The translations under genes were made by a program, and so were the position numbers. Shown here piece after piece: positions 51,651 to 61,969 of a stretch of DNA of 64,000 nucleotides; position 1 is the stretch's first letter, and each line of letters opens with the position of its first letter. This stretch comes from Eutreptiella sp. 'Long Island Sound 2002' (lineage: Eukaryota; Euglenozoa; Euglenophyceae; Eutreptiales; Eutreptiaceae), in the NCBI GenBank assembly GCA_964036045.1, contig OZ038385.1, positions 61,475,919 to 61,539,918 of the forward strand, given 5' to 3'. Below the pieces are notes generated by a model, which was given only the letters and a program-made list of their open reading frames with translations, was not told where the DNA came from and did not search any database.

Positions 51651-54401
51651 TGTAAGAGCAGTTGTCACAGTTGTCCCGCATTGCATCGCATGACAGGACC
51701 GTTAGCCCCCCGTGACAACCACTCCCTGGCCAAAGGCCATTGGTTTTTCACAGACTACTGCTTACTGAGCACTGCACTGACCCTGTCTGTGCCCTGCAGA
51801 TGCATACCTATGGTTTCCAGCGTGGACCAGGTGGCCGCTTATCACGTTTGCAGCCACCAGGCGAGTGTATGCCTTGTTGACCATGTGTCTGTGTGTTGCG
51901 TGGGGACTGCCCTGATGTAATGACCTTGGGGAGCCAATGAAGAACGGTGGCTTACTACACCAGGGGGGAATGACAAGCAAGGTGTTATGAGGCAAGGTGT
52001 GCCTTCCCTCCTAGGGGACAAGCGAGCCCACAGTTAGGACCCCTGGCTGGTCCAGACCCATGGGGTTCTACCCTTCCTTACAGGGTTTACCATACCGCTA
52101 TGTGTGCTACGTATGTCTGTGTGTGTCTCACTTCTCTCCCCGGCGTGGCTCCCGGAGACCGGGCTTCGCTGACGTCGGACCGAAGGTCCTAATCAGGTAC
52201 TATTACCACTCCTATGGCGCCCAATTTCTGTGCTGGCGCCTATCCTTGGGGGAAGACGGCAAAAGCCCTACCTACTAAAGGGGAGGGGGGGCCAAGTGTG
52301 CTAAGGGCATACAAAACGCCCATTTTTGCTAAAGGCCAAAAGCTAACGCACTCCCCTGCCCGCGAGGAAAGGCACGCGGGATAGGAGACTCCACTACACT
52401 ACACTCACTAACGCCAGCACCAGCCTTCGAAGGCAGGGTGAGCACTCATCACTTGCACTCAACACCTGTCAGGCTTGCTGACCCTAACACCTACACACTG
52501 TACTGGGAGTTGATGTCAATGAAGCTTCGGGTCCTATTGACCCTCCTTTGAGAAAGCAAGAGAACACAGCGCTACTAAGCGACTGTGGCCTCACAGGGAG
52601 GCCACTACGCGTTTCCCTGTCAGGGCTTGGAGGGAAGGGGTGCTCAGAGTGCGTGCACAGCGTGGATAGTGGTGAAGTCCGACTGCACTCACTGCAGTTA
52701 TATGTTTGTGGGATCTGCGCCCTTGTTTAGCATGGCTCAAGGGGACTCGGCCAATCGCCCTACCGCTCCCACCTGAAAAGCAAAGGCTGATGGCCTGGGT
52801 TTGCGGCTGAGGAACCAAGACCACCTCCACGTATTATACGCTTCTCACGTAGCCCTATAATACGCTGTCCTCAAACCCAGGTGCAACCACACAAGCTTAA
52901 GGAACTCCACCCGTTCTCTTATAGAACGTGAGGTGGAGCCCCTGGGTAGCCTAAACAAGAGTTGTACCGTGCGCATTTCGCGTGGCCTACCCTTTAGTGC
53001 GTCATATGCATGCACAAGTATGCACTGATTTTTCAATTCCCCACTCTTTCTCCCAATTTAACCCAAGGTAACCAATCACAGCGTGAGCTCCTCCTGGGCT
53101 TACCTACCTTACTCACCACGCATCATGTGAATGCCGAGAAAAACACGAGCGCAAAACAACCCTACGCGCATAAACGAACCTACGGCGAATTATAAACCAC
53201 CCTAAGGGATTAATGCACTGTGTGTCATGCATGCTACCCTTGTCTTGTTTCCTGCAGAAAGCGGAGAGAGAGTGGCGCACTGCACAGCGCAAAACAAGCC
53301 TAAGTGTTTTAAGCAACCCTACTTTAGCGCTACAGCAACACAAACATGGGCAAGCACTTTCTTTTCTTACCTGTGCAGAGAGAACAAGGGTGAATTGGGG
53401 TACAAGAAAAGCGCCACAGCGTGTGAATGCCTCAATTAGGCACATGCATCGCGAGCACAGCGCATATTCTACCCCTACGTGCGCGCTGCGCGTTCCATTC
53501 GCATCACATACCTTTCATTCCTGTTTTGACCTGTGCAGAGCAAGAGAGAGGAGCACCCGAAACCCCAACGAACACAGCGTTGACAACCCTAACGTTTTAG
53601 CGAAGCAACCAACACGAACGCAATGCATGCGTGTGAGATGACACTGGCATACCTGAGAGGTGGGTTGTCCACGTGCTCTTTGGTGTGGGTTGAGTTTGAA
53701 TACTTTTCCCTAAAGTTTATAAAAATTTTGATGCAACTGTGCAAAAATCTCCTTTAGAACTTTAAAAACTACGGCCCATACCTTCTTTTTCAAGAGCCGT
53801 TTACGCTTGCGCAACCCTGTTATTGAAGTCCGCTTCCGTTGCGCTTGTCTGCGATTCTGAGTTTTGGTGTAGAAATGACGTTTTTAGGCGTGATTGTGTC
53901 AATTTTTAGCGATTTGACTTCTTAAATCGCTACACCTTTCGCTAAACCACAGGAATCACTCCCTGTTGGTTACATTTTCTATTTTTTTCAGCTCCTGGAG
54001 ATTTGTGTCCTCCATTGGGAGTATTGCTCTGCCCTGGCCCTTGGTCAGGACATTTACTAACACACTGTTCATACAGCGATGGCCGTCCGCATTAGAGCGT
54101 TCGACTGTGCCCGAGTGGGCAAGCATATGTGTCCCAGGGAGGGACTCCTGGGTTCAAACCCCACTACCCCCATAATTGTACCAAACGGCTTCGTCGCACG
54201 CTGGCGACTTTTCAGGAATGCCCCATCGAAGGGACATCATTCACGGTACATTACACTGTTTTCCAAGGGTATCTACAGTGTGATAGGCTTCTATGAACTG
54301 ATGAGGATGTTTTTGGTAAGATTAATGCATTTTCTGGGGTAATTTTCGGGGATTTTTGAGCCTTTTTCCTTGGTCCTACTAGCTTAGCTAACTAGTACTC
54401 C
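51651..54401 (+). repeat. Long 3' untranslated region of a family-A-like element
   Basis: 51651-54170 is the inverted counterpart of 2306-4735 and keeps the same order of blocks. It is followed by 230 bases not present in the minus-strand copy and then by a polypurine tract and LTR. The pol that should precede it is absent; it joins the family-C 3' LTR directly. Confidence 0.75.
54095..54168 (+). repeat. tRNA-like segment in the family-A 3' region
   Basis: GAGTGGGCAAGC (A-box-like) and GGGTTCAAACCCC (B-box/T-arm). Same as 2306-2372 on the minus strand. Acceptor pairing is poor. Confidence 0.5.
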
Positions 54402-54420
54402 AGGGGGGAGTAAAAAGAAG
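54402..54420 (+). promoter_or_regulatory. Polypurine tract of the family-A-like element
   Basis: AGGGGGGAGTAAAAAGAAG, nearly the same as the family-C tract at 50842-50861, followed by LTR-like sequence from 54421. Confidence 0.8.
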
Positions 54421-55068
54421 TCACTGCCCTGTCTTTCTTGGAGGGCTTGAACCAGGCCAAGCCCCCTTTAAATCCCTTTTGTTGATGCTAAGACTAACTT
54501 AAGTATTTTTATCTCTCTTTTGAAGCCTAAAGTACACTTTCTCAAAGTAACCAGGGTTGTAACCCTAGCCCCCCATGAAGTTCACCCCTACCACTCAACT
54601 GAGCGGAGGTATCTTCCTTCATGGAGGATATACCAAAAAAAAATAGGCTTTTCATGCTTAAGGCCTTGGAGGTTAAGCCTAGTGGTCTCCCACCCCAAGA
54701 CCTCTATACTCAATTGTTCCTACCACTTAACTGTTTCTGAATTCCGCCGCTTGGCCAAGTCATATTCTGTGTCTGGCCCCCCATTCCTAACCAGCACCAT
54801 TTCACCCAAAAGAGTGCACATGAAGTGCTTGATGCTATCTTGGAGGCTGAGTCAGTCCAGTTTTCATATAAAATCTTTTGTATCATCCTTTTGTGATTGC
54901 ATCTTTGTGTTTATACTTGCTTTGTCTATCTGCAGACCTTCTGTGTTACACTGGATTTCAAACTATTCATTGATTCGATCCACATCCTGTTCTTGCTCTA
55001 CTTGCTCCTTTGGTTTTGGGATTTCACCATCAAAAACCTGCAGGATTTCATCAAAATCTATAGGGCAC
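54421..55068 (+). repeat. LTR of the family-A-like element, truncated
   Basis: It begins TCACTGCCC after the polypurine tract. It has a similar internal make-up to the family-C LTR (aagtatttttatct, gagtgcacat, a T-rich second half with 'tttgtgattgcat') but low identity. The 3' end is cut by LINE3 at about 55069. Confidence 0.65.
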
Positions 55069-56640
55069 TAATCAAGGACATCCTTCTCGTAGTACCCTCC
55101 CAGGTGGTCCCGGAGGTCGTCGGTGAGTGGCCCGAAGAAGCTTGGGTGGCTGGCGGGGGGGGGGTGCGGCTGGGGCCGCGGGCCGCGCGCGGTGGTGGGG
55201 GTTGAGGTCCCCGCAGCTGGGGCAGTGAGTGAGGCGGTGCGCGGCTCCCAGGCAGACCCAGTGGTCTGGGTTGCAGGGCAGGGCCGTCTGTGGTAGCCGC
55301 TGGCGTACGCAGAGGGGGCATGCGGTGGCTGGCGGTTGGTGGTACCTGTGGACGGACGGTGGCGTGGGGGAATGGGGGCTGGTGGCGCGCGCATGCTGGT
55401 TGGCGTGTGTGCGGTTCCTGTGGTGCCCGTGTGTGCCGTGCCAGTGTTGTGCCCGCTGGACGGTGTGTAGGCGTGGTGGGGGTCCCGTGTTGGGCGGTAT
55501 GTCATCGGGTAGGTTCTCATGGCTGGTAGAACAGGAGTTTGAGGAGGTGGGCTTGGTCCGTTTGGGGCAGGGTGGCTGCATGCTGCAGGTATTTGTGGGT
55601 GCAGTATGTGAGCTGCTCCGCTGTCTGGCAATGGCCGTCCGTTGCAAGTGCGCCACCGTGGCCTGGGGGTCCTCCGCGTGGGTGCGTAGCAAAGTGTAGA
55701 CGGCTGTGGGAACGAGTCCCCTGAGGACCGCCTCAAGTACCCCCGTCTGCTTGAGGATGCTGGTGAGTTGCTGGGTTGACGGGGACCGCGTCAGCCATCC
55801 GGCGTGCTGTGCGATGGTGTGGGTTGGGTTCCAGTCTGTGGGGGTGTCCAGTCCTCGGTACAGGCACCCCTTGAAGTGGTCCCAGGTTTCTCCTATCGCG
55901 TGGCCACAGATGCATTTGGTGTATCTTGCAGGGACGTGGATCGAGCGGCGTGCGTACCATCGGTGGTTTCGGGTGAGGAGGGGAAGCTGTTCGAGGGCGA
56001 GTTTGAGTCGGGGTTTTTGTAGGTGCGCTGGGAGGCTATCCAGGCGTAGGGCGGAGTAGTAGAGGGGGCTGTGGACGGAGTCTTCGAGGCGTCGGAGGAG
56101 TTCGGTGTTCGCCGTGTTGCCCAGTGTGGTGGCCAGCTGCTGGATGGGTGTGGGGTAATGGTACTGCTTGTCTCCATCTGTGTACGGCTTGTCCTCGGGC
56201 AGCCAGTGGGGGGGCTGTGTGGCCGGGGGTATTGGGGGTAGGTGTTGCAGGTGGCTGTGGTGTGGAGTGTCCAGTCGTACATGTTCGAGCCCCCGGGTGT
56301 GGCTGGTGCTCTGGTGTTTGGCTTGCGTGTCTGCGCGTCCATTGTCGTATGTGTAGCGGTGTGACTCCTGTTTGACGATGTGTAGGGCGTCCTGGGGGTG
56401 CATGCCCCTGAAGGCCATCCATGGCCCCAATGCTTGTGTGGTGAGGCCGGATTCGAGCGCCCTGTGGAGGGGCAGGCCCGCAAGGCGCCTGGTGAGGTGG
56501 ATGTCCACGGTGGCGTCCAGGACTACCCAGATGTTGCGGGGCCGGATCGTTGCGGGTGGCGGTGTGGCGGTGACGGCGTCTGCGAGGGTGCGTAGTTGGC
56601 CGTGGGAGGACGCCCCAAAGATGGTGGCCCCTGGTCTGGT
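55069..56640 (-). pseudogene. LINE3 RNase H and C-terminal zinc-cluster region
   Basis: The useful part of the frame 56859-55072. ATIFGASSHGQLRTLADAV, IWVVLDATVDIHLTRRLAGL (third RNase H Asp), YTYDNGRADTQAKHQ (last Asp). Then LPLLTRNHRWYARRSIHVPA and the Cys/His cluster CICGHAIGETWDHFKGC, typical of LINE C-termini. The tail has a second cluster (CPLCVRQRLPQTALPC, CPSCGDLNPHH). The RNase H Glu position reads Gln (HGQL). A frameshift near 56640 separates it from the upstream frame. Confidence 0.72.
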
Positions 56641-57877
56641 GTTCGACGTGGAGGCCATCCGCGCGCCGGGTGATGCGCACGGCGGCGCAACTGTTCGTGG
56701 GAGTGCGTTGCTGAGTGCCAGATGCAGCAGTGAAGTAGATGATGTTGGTGTCGCTGGGTATGGGTAGGCGGGCAATTGCTGTGGGGTAATAGACGTAGAC
56801 GGGGTTGCCTTGGGCGGTTCTGGTGGTGATTTGCGTGGGTTGCAGTAGCGGTGCCGCATAGATGCCTATCCCCTGGGTGATGATGGCCTGGGCTCGTGGG
56901 GTGAGGCAGAAGCCTCTGTCTGGGCGCCCCTGGGTGATATGCGCGTACATCAGGTGGAAGAGGTATCCCGAATGCGGGTCCAACTTCTGGCACGTGATGG
57001 TCTGCCGCCGTTCCTTGTCGTCCTTGTCGCCGCAGAGGGTGGGGCATTTGTGTTGTAGGGGGCGCATGGGTGCCTCCTGAGGTCCTGCACGGTGTGGGTC
57101 GCAGCGGTCGTACTCCATGGCCACGCTGTCCGGGTCTGCCCGCTCGTTGGTAAATGTCGATGTCGCCGTGGGCGTTCGGGTCCAGGCTACGTGTGCTGGG
57201 TGGTCTGGGGGTACCGTGTGAAACCAGGGGGAGAGCCACGCCTGCTGGTAAGCGGTGGCGGCGGCGGTGGGGGTGTGGTAGTGGGTGGAGATGAGGTGTA
57301 GCAGTGGCCACTGAGTGTCGAGGGCTGCCGGGCCGCAGTGCCAGCACGTGCGCGGTATGCCCTGGTCACTGTGTCTGACCGGTGGTACATCGGTCTGCGG
57401 GGCGTTGTGTTTGGGGATGGACCAGGGGGTATGGTGTCGCTGGACAGTGCTGGTAGCGTGTTTGTGGCTGTTTGGTGCTAGTAGCAGGATGGTGGGTGGT
57501 GCCCAGCCTTCGGCTGACGGGGTGGGCTCCTCCTGCGTTGTGATGCCGCCGTTGGGGGCCTCGTGCTTGCTCGGGCGGGGTCGGGGGTGCTGGCGCCGGA
57601 AAGCCTTGTACGCCGCGTCGATGTCTTTGGTCCCCGGCATTTCGCGCCCCGCCTCCGTAGCGCATGCGCGGAGGTACGCTTGGAAGACGCGGCGTGCTGG
57701 CCATTGCGGGTCGGAAAGGAACAGGGCGTGTCGGGCGTCGCACTGGGCCATGATCTTCATCTGCGTTGAGGTGATGTATACTATGGTGATGGTAGCTCCC
57801 ACGAGGCGCAGGGTGTCCTCCTCGCCTGCCGGGTGTTGGTGGATGTCGGTGTGCGTGAAATTATGCCGGATGTGCAA
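56641..57877 (-). pseudogene. LINE3 upstream region, function unknown
   Basis: Used part of the frame 57877-56036. It has QWPARRVFQAYLRACATEAG, TCWHCGPAALDTQWPLLHLI (a Cys/His pair), CQKLDPHSGYLFHLMYAHIT, IITQGIGIYAAPLLQPTQIT, then IIYFTAASGTQQ, which sits where the first RNase H Asp (TDAS) would be. No RT motif was found, so the RT must lie in a missing part or the element is internally deleted. The Met start is only 55 bases from the right border. Confidence 0.5.
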
Positions 57878-57932
57878 ACTTGCGATCGTGGCAAGAACCA
57901 GCCTTTCAAGTCGGCAGCAAGTAACAAAAAGT

Positions 57933-58652
57933 GGATCTCCATACCTAGGGGCAAGCTTTAGTTTTGTTAGAGATGCCTAGAGGCATACCACATTTTCATC
58001 TTACTATTGGCCTAACCAAAATTGAAGAGAAAGCATTTTCACCTATAAAACCAAACACCAAACCAAGGATGTTGTGTTGACCCCTGACCCCTCAACTGTT
58101 TTGACATAAACACCATTTACCTGATTGACTGAGGCGCTGCTCTGAGTTCAGAGCTTTTACATTTTTCAGATTTTTCTGATGAATGCTTAGCTATCCTAGC
58201 CTCGTGCACACTAGGTTCTGGGTTCAATACCCAGTCAGCTTGGCTAAGTAGGATAATCCCATGTAACACAGCAGGGACCTCAGCGCCACATGCTATGCCA
58301 CCTCACGACCTATGGGACCCAAAGAAGAGGGTGCACATCTCTAGATTGCATTAGAAAAGGAGAGAGTGCCCATGTGGGCAGTTTGCCAATTATCTTTTCT
58401 AACTATGTGGTCCTTTTGAGTTGCCTTGCTGTAAACACATTGTAGATTGTTTGCTTTTTTACTGCAGCCCTTCATGTAGTGGACTTTGGGATCCTGGTGT
58501 GCACCGTTTGGATTACTTGGACCAGCTTTTCTATTTCATTTCACAAAACTCAATCCAAATCTGTAGAATCTAGGAAGCAGCAAGGCATGAGGAAGAGCAG
58601 CACATCAACAAACACATCAAACACTTCATCATTGAAAGCTGTTCAAACTATC
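57933..58652 (+). repeat. LTR of a family-C-related element
   Basis: It begins TGGATCTCCATACC and aligns loosely along the family-C LTR (ctttagtt.tgttagag.tgc; accaaacaccaaa; tagctatcctag; CTGGGTTCAATACCCAG). It ends before TTGTAGCAGAG, a one-base-changed primer binding site at 58653. About 720 bases. Confidence 0.8.
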
Positions 58653-59265
58653 TTGTAGCAGAGACAACTAGTCTTTGCGTACCTGCAACCCCGTGCAGTA
58701 CAACCAGTACGCCTGATCACTCTTGAAGGGCGGAAGAAAAGATAATGGACACCAAGGACACTGCCGAGACGACAGCGCCCTTAGTGGCACCAGCCGAGCT
58801 GGCACCAAAGCCCAATCCTGCTGGTGAAACCGAACCTGAGGACCCTCAGCACCACAGAGAGCTTCCTTCATCTCGGAACGCGTCAGACATTACTTGGACC
58901 AGCTTTTCTATTTCATTTCACAAAACTCAATCCAAATCTGTAGAATCTAGGAAGCAGCAAGGCATGAGGAAGAGCAGCACATCAACAAACACATCAAACA
59001 CTTCATCATTGAAAGCTGTTCAAACTATCTTGTAGCAGAGACAACTAGTCTTTGCGTACCTGCAACCCCGTGCAGTACAACCAGTACGCCTGATCACTCT
59101 TGAAGGGCGGAAGAAAAGATAATGGACACCAAGGACACTGCCGAGACGACAGCGCCCTTAGTGGCACCAGCCGAGCTGGCACCAAAGCCCAATCCTGCTG
59201 GTGAAACCGAACCTGAGGACCCTCAGCACCACAGAGAGCTTCCTTCATCTCGGAACGCGTCAGAG
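58512..59265 (+). repeat. Perfect 377-bp tandem duplication
   Basis: 58512-58888 and 58889-59265 read the same base for base. Each unit contains the LTR end, the primer-site relic, the leader and the first 40 or so gag codons. The inverted gag junction is included in both units. Confidence 0.93.
58745..59257 (+). pseudogene. Gag start relics, two copies
   Basis: MDTKDTAETTAPLVAPAELA starts at 58745 and again at 59122, one per duplication unit. It resembles family C (METKKEDTDVKTVPEAP) in position and acidic/Pro-rich make-up. After about 35 codons the native frame ends at the inversion point, so neither makes a Gag. Confidence 0.7.
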
Positions 59266-59575
59266 ACCTACAAGAGGAAGATCCAGACCCCCTGCTTCGT
59301 CCTCTACAAGACTCGTGGCCTCGCAGCCCACGCCGAAAAGTAAAGCCATGCTCCGGTATGGTATAGGCAGGCATTGTAGGAGGGCAGATACCAACAGGGG
59401 CCCCACGAAAGCCATCAGGTTTGTGACAAAGGGCGGGCTCATGGATACCAACGCGGGATGAGCCAGAGACCACAAGTTCGTTGAGTGAATGTGCCATAGG
59501 TGGCTCAGTAGCGAGTGGTTCCACTCTATGGGTTGGGTAGGGCATGCCAATAAAGCCTGTGCCCTTGTTCTGCAA
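59230..59575 (-). pseudogene. Inverted gag segment
   Basis: Read on the minus strand: GTGFIGMPYPTHRVEP, then LRGHESCRGRSRGSGSSSCR and SLTRSEM, matching family C at 39652-39940 (GIGFTGMPTYPAYGV, SRSRGSGRSSNRSLTRSEI). The segment therefore lies in the opposite direction to the gag start next to it. Antisense open frames beyond 59230 are not native. Confidence 0.82.
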
Positions 59576-60179
59576 GGTTTTGGAGCAAGTTATCGAGTGT
59601 TTGTAGCCGCCATCACCAAAAAACCGTATTTCTTGCCAAAAACAAACATGTATGGTTTGAGCTATACAAAAGCTGCTATTCGCAACTAGGTGGTGAATGT
59701 CATATTTCTCGGATACGGCCGATTTTAGATGGAATCAAGCCTGCATTGTCGATCTAGGGGCTGGAAAATTTCCAATTTGGGGGCCGGGGGGGGGCAGCTA
59801 ACTCCGAGAAAAATCCTCTTTATGGTATAATTTGACAAAAAAAGTAGCATTTCTGACTGTAGCTGGTTTTGGGATTTTTGGACCCCATAAAATCCTAGGT
59901 GTCAGCCACGAGTGGAGTGGTTGTAGGAGAGGATGTTGCTGGGTGTGTAGCTCAGAGTGTTGTGGCCGTAAGAGAGGATGCTGCAGGATGTTGGGTTGCG
60001 CCTGGAGCGTTGTCAGGTGGCCTTTCGCCGGATAATACATATTCTCTTCGCGGTCCTCCGCTCCTCTATTGCCTGTCTCCTTCTCCTTTGCCCTCAGGTG
60101 TCCGCATGTGCAATTCACTAAAGGCAGCTCCCAGGCTCCCTAGAGAATCATCCTCAAGCCCACTTAAGGGCACTCAGGG
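59576..60179. other. No supported gene
   Basis: Unique-looking sequence with short repeats of 'gaggatgctg' (59925-59990). Nothing was recognised. Confidence 0.4.
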
Positions 60180-60204
60180 TACAGCCTGCCCCTGCCAGCT
60201 ACGA

Positions 60205-60310
60205 ACCAGCCGCCGTCCGGACGGACGTGTGCTTGCCCGGCAGCCAACCGACCCCCTGCCGGCTACAAAGTAGCTGCCGTCCGGACGGACGTGTGAGCAC
60301 CCGGCAGCGC
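60205..60310. repeat. Two-copy repeat with GTCCGGAC palindrome
   Basis: GCCGTCCGGACGGACGTGTG occurs twice about 64 bases apart, each preceded by a 'ccagctacgaa / ccggctacaaa' block and followed by 'cccggcagc'. The core GTCCGGAC is a perfect palindrome. Confidence 0.8.
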
Positions 60311-60350
60311 ACGCGGCGCCTGCCGGGTTTGACCCCCCGCCTGTGCCCAG

Positions 60351-61214
60351 ATGGGCACGGGCTACTGCGCCGCCCGGAGGAGCAAGTGCCAAACCACCAC
60401 CAGGCACACACCCAACGAACCCCCAAGCACCACACCTGACGGCACCCACATCAACAAACCTGCCCCACAAGCTCCACCGCAGCCCTGGCCATCCCGAAGC
60501 CACACCATCGACACCGCCCCCTCCAGCACGACCCACACCCAGGGCCCACCAGCACAGCCACCCACACCACCCGAGCACCGAGCACAGCCACCTCTAAACA
60601 CACTGGGCCCCCCATCTGCCACCACCGGCGGCACCCGCGCCAAGAACCACATTTCAAAACAATCACCCGCACCAGCCGGACACTACGCCACCAACCACAC
60701 CCACCACAGCAGCTCGGCACCGACCACAACCCCATGCCGGCACCCGGGAGGGCAAGGAGCGACAGGAGCCAGCACCAACAGCACGTGCTCCACGGAACCG
60801 GCCGACACACGCCGGCACAAAAGTCGGCAGGAATTCAAGGCACAACCACCATCACACCCGTCGGCTCACACCACCACGTCCAGCCCACATAGGAGGTACT
60901 TCTCGGAATGCCTATTCGCAAAGACATTGCGCCTTCTCCACCGGTGGTGCTCTTTACTGCCACGGGCAAGCAACAGCTACATGGAAGCATCAGCGGGAAG
61001 ACTTTTGGAAAAAGATGGTGCCCTGCGCGAAGTTTTTTTTCTCTTCACCACCAAGGGCAACGCACAAGCTGAGATGATGGACGACTACCATTTGTACGTC
61101 GAGCGCACATACTTTGCGGACCAACAAGCACTCCCCCAGTGCCCGGCCCCTGCCACCGGTACCAAACACCAAACCACCGGCCACACGCACCAAGGTTTGA
61201 GGTTTGAGGTTTGA
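60351..61214 (+). CDS. Pro/Thr-rich open frame with a structured C-terminal part, unknown
   Basis: 287 codons. Residues 1-180 are low-complexity Pro/Thr/His/Ser. Residues about 185-265 look like a real domain: YFSECLFAKTLRLLHRWCSL, ASAGRLLEKDGALREVFFLF, AQAEMMDDYHLYVERTYFAD. I recognise no family. The C-rich plus strand resembles LINE2, so it may be part of a LINE or of another repeat, but no RT or RNase H motif is near. Translation is uncertain. Confidence 0.35.
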   Translation: MGTGYCAARRSKCQTTTRHTPNEPPSTTPDGTHINKPAPQAPPQPWPSRSHTIDTAPSSTTHTQGPPAQPPTPPEHRAQPPLNTLGPPSATTGGTRAKNHISKQSPAPAGHYATNHTHHSSSAPTTTPCRHPGGQGATGASTNSTCSTEPADTRRHKSRQEFKAQPPSHPSAHTTTSSPHRRYFSECLFAKTLRLLHRWCSLLPRASNSYMEASAGRLLEKDGALREVFFLFTTKGNAQAEMMDDYHLYVERTYFADQQALPQCPAPATGTKHQTTGHTHQGLRFEV

Positions 61215-61969
61215 TTTCGCGGGTACTAGACGCCTTTCGGCCCCGGGAGGCCACCTGGTCGGGCCAGGTGATATCCTCCCCACCGGGTCCTAGTGGGGGG
61301 CCCTCGGAGACGCACCTCCTGCCTGGTGGCGGAGTCCCCCGGGTTTACAGGGCTCGGAGCCCCGTTCCTCTCAGGCTTCCCCGTTTCGCCATTCCCCAGT
61401 CAGTGCATCAATTTGCAGCCGTTGCTGCAGGCGCTTACCCACCGCTTCGCCCCCCTAATGCGTGTTCGCCCGGGGCACCGGCGCCGCCGCGCCCGTGCTA
61501 CTGGCTTGTCGCCAGTGAGACCCCCTTGGGCTGGCGCGGCCACCCACACCAAGGAACCCGCCAGCACACCCCGCCGCACCGCCCGGACACCAAGCCACCA
61601 CTACCGCCAAGCACACCAATCCAAGCCGCCATGCATCGGGTGATACCCACACCGACACACACACCACTGAAACCCAACTGCACACACACACCACCAACCA
61701 CGCCTAGCACCGCGCCACTGACCACGCCCACCGGCCGCCACAAACCAACCCACACACAACAACAGACAAACCGCTGCCCCGAAGGACAGCCAGACCAAAA
61801 GCACACGACACACGCACCCAGATCCACCCACAACACCCGGGCACCCAGAGCACCAGCTTACACCACCGCCACCACTGCCAGGAACACCCACACCACCAAA
61901 GGTATCCCGAGAGCCACAGCCACTCATACAGACGCCACACCAACACTACCGCCGACCGCCCACCGGTAA
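61211..61969 (+). CDS. Pro/Thr-rich open frame, unknown
   Basis: 252 codons beginning just before the end of the preceding frame (4-base overlap). The first 100 residues are moderately complex (VLDAFRPREATWSGQVISSP, AIPQSVHQFAAVAAGAYPPL); the rest is Thr/Pro/His repeats from a C/A-rich tract. No domain was recognised. High C content makes long open frames here cheap, so I give it little weight as a gene. Confidence 0.2.
   Translation: MISRVLDAFRPREATWSGQVISSPPGPSGGPSETHLLPGGGVPRVYRARSPVPLRLPRFAIPQSVHQFAAVAAGAYPPLRPPNACSPGAPAPPRPCYWLVASETPLGWRGHPHQGTRQHTPPHRPDTKPPLPPSTPIQAAMHRVIPTPTHTPLKPNCTHTPPTTPSTAPLTTPTGRHKPTHTQQQTNRCPEGQPDQKHTTHAPRSTHNTRAPRAPAYTTATTARNTHTTKGIPRATATHTDATPTLPPTAHR

Larger units (their letters stand above)
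55069..57900 (-). mobile_element. LINE3: LINE-type element, partial
   Basis: Minus-strand coding DNA between two LTRs of different subfamilies. It has an RNase H-like region and C-terminal Cys/His clusters of LINE type, but no RT motif and no visible poly(A) or target duplication. The plus strand is G-rich, as in LINE1, which supports the orientation. Confidence 0.7.

Noticed and set aside
54290-54320. Hammerhead-like CTGATGAG
   Set aside because: The conserved GAAA core and the matching stems are missing.
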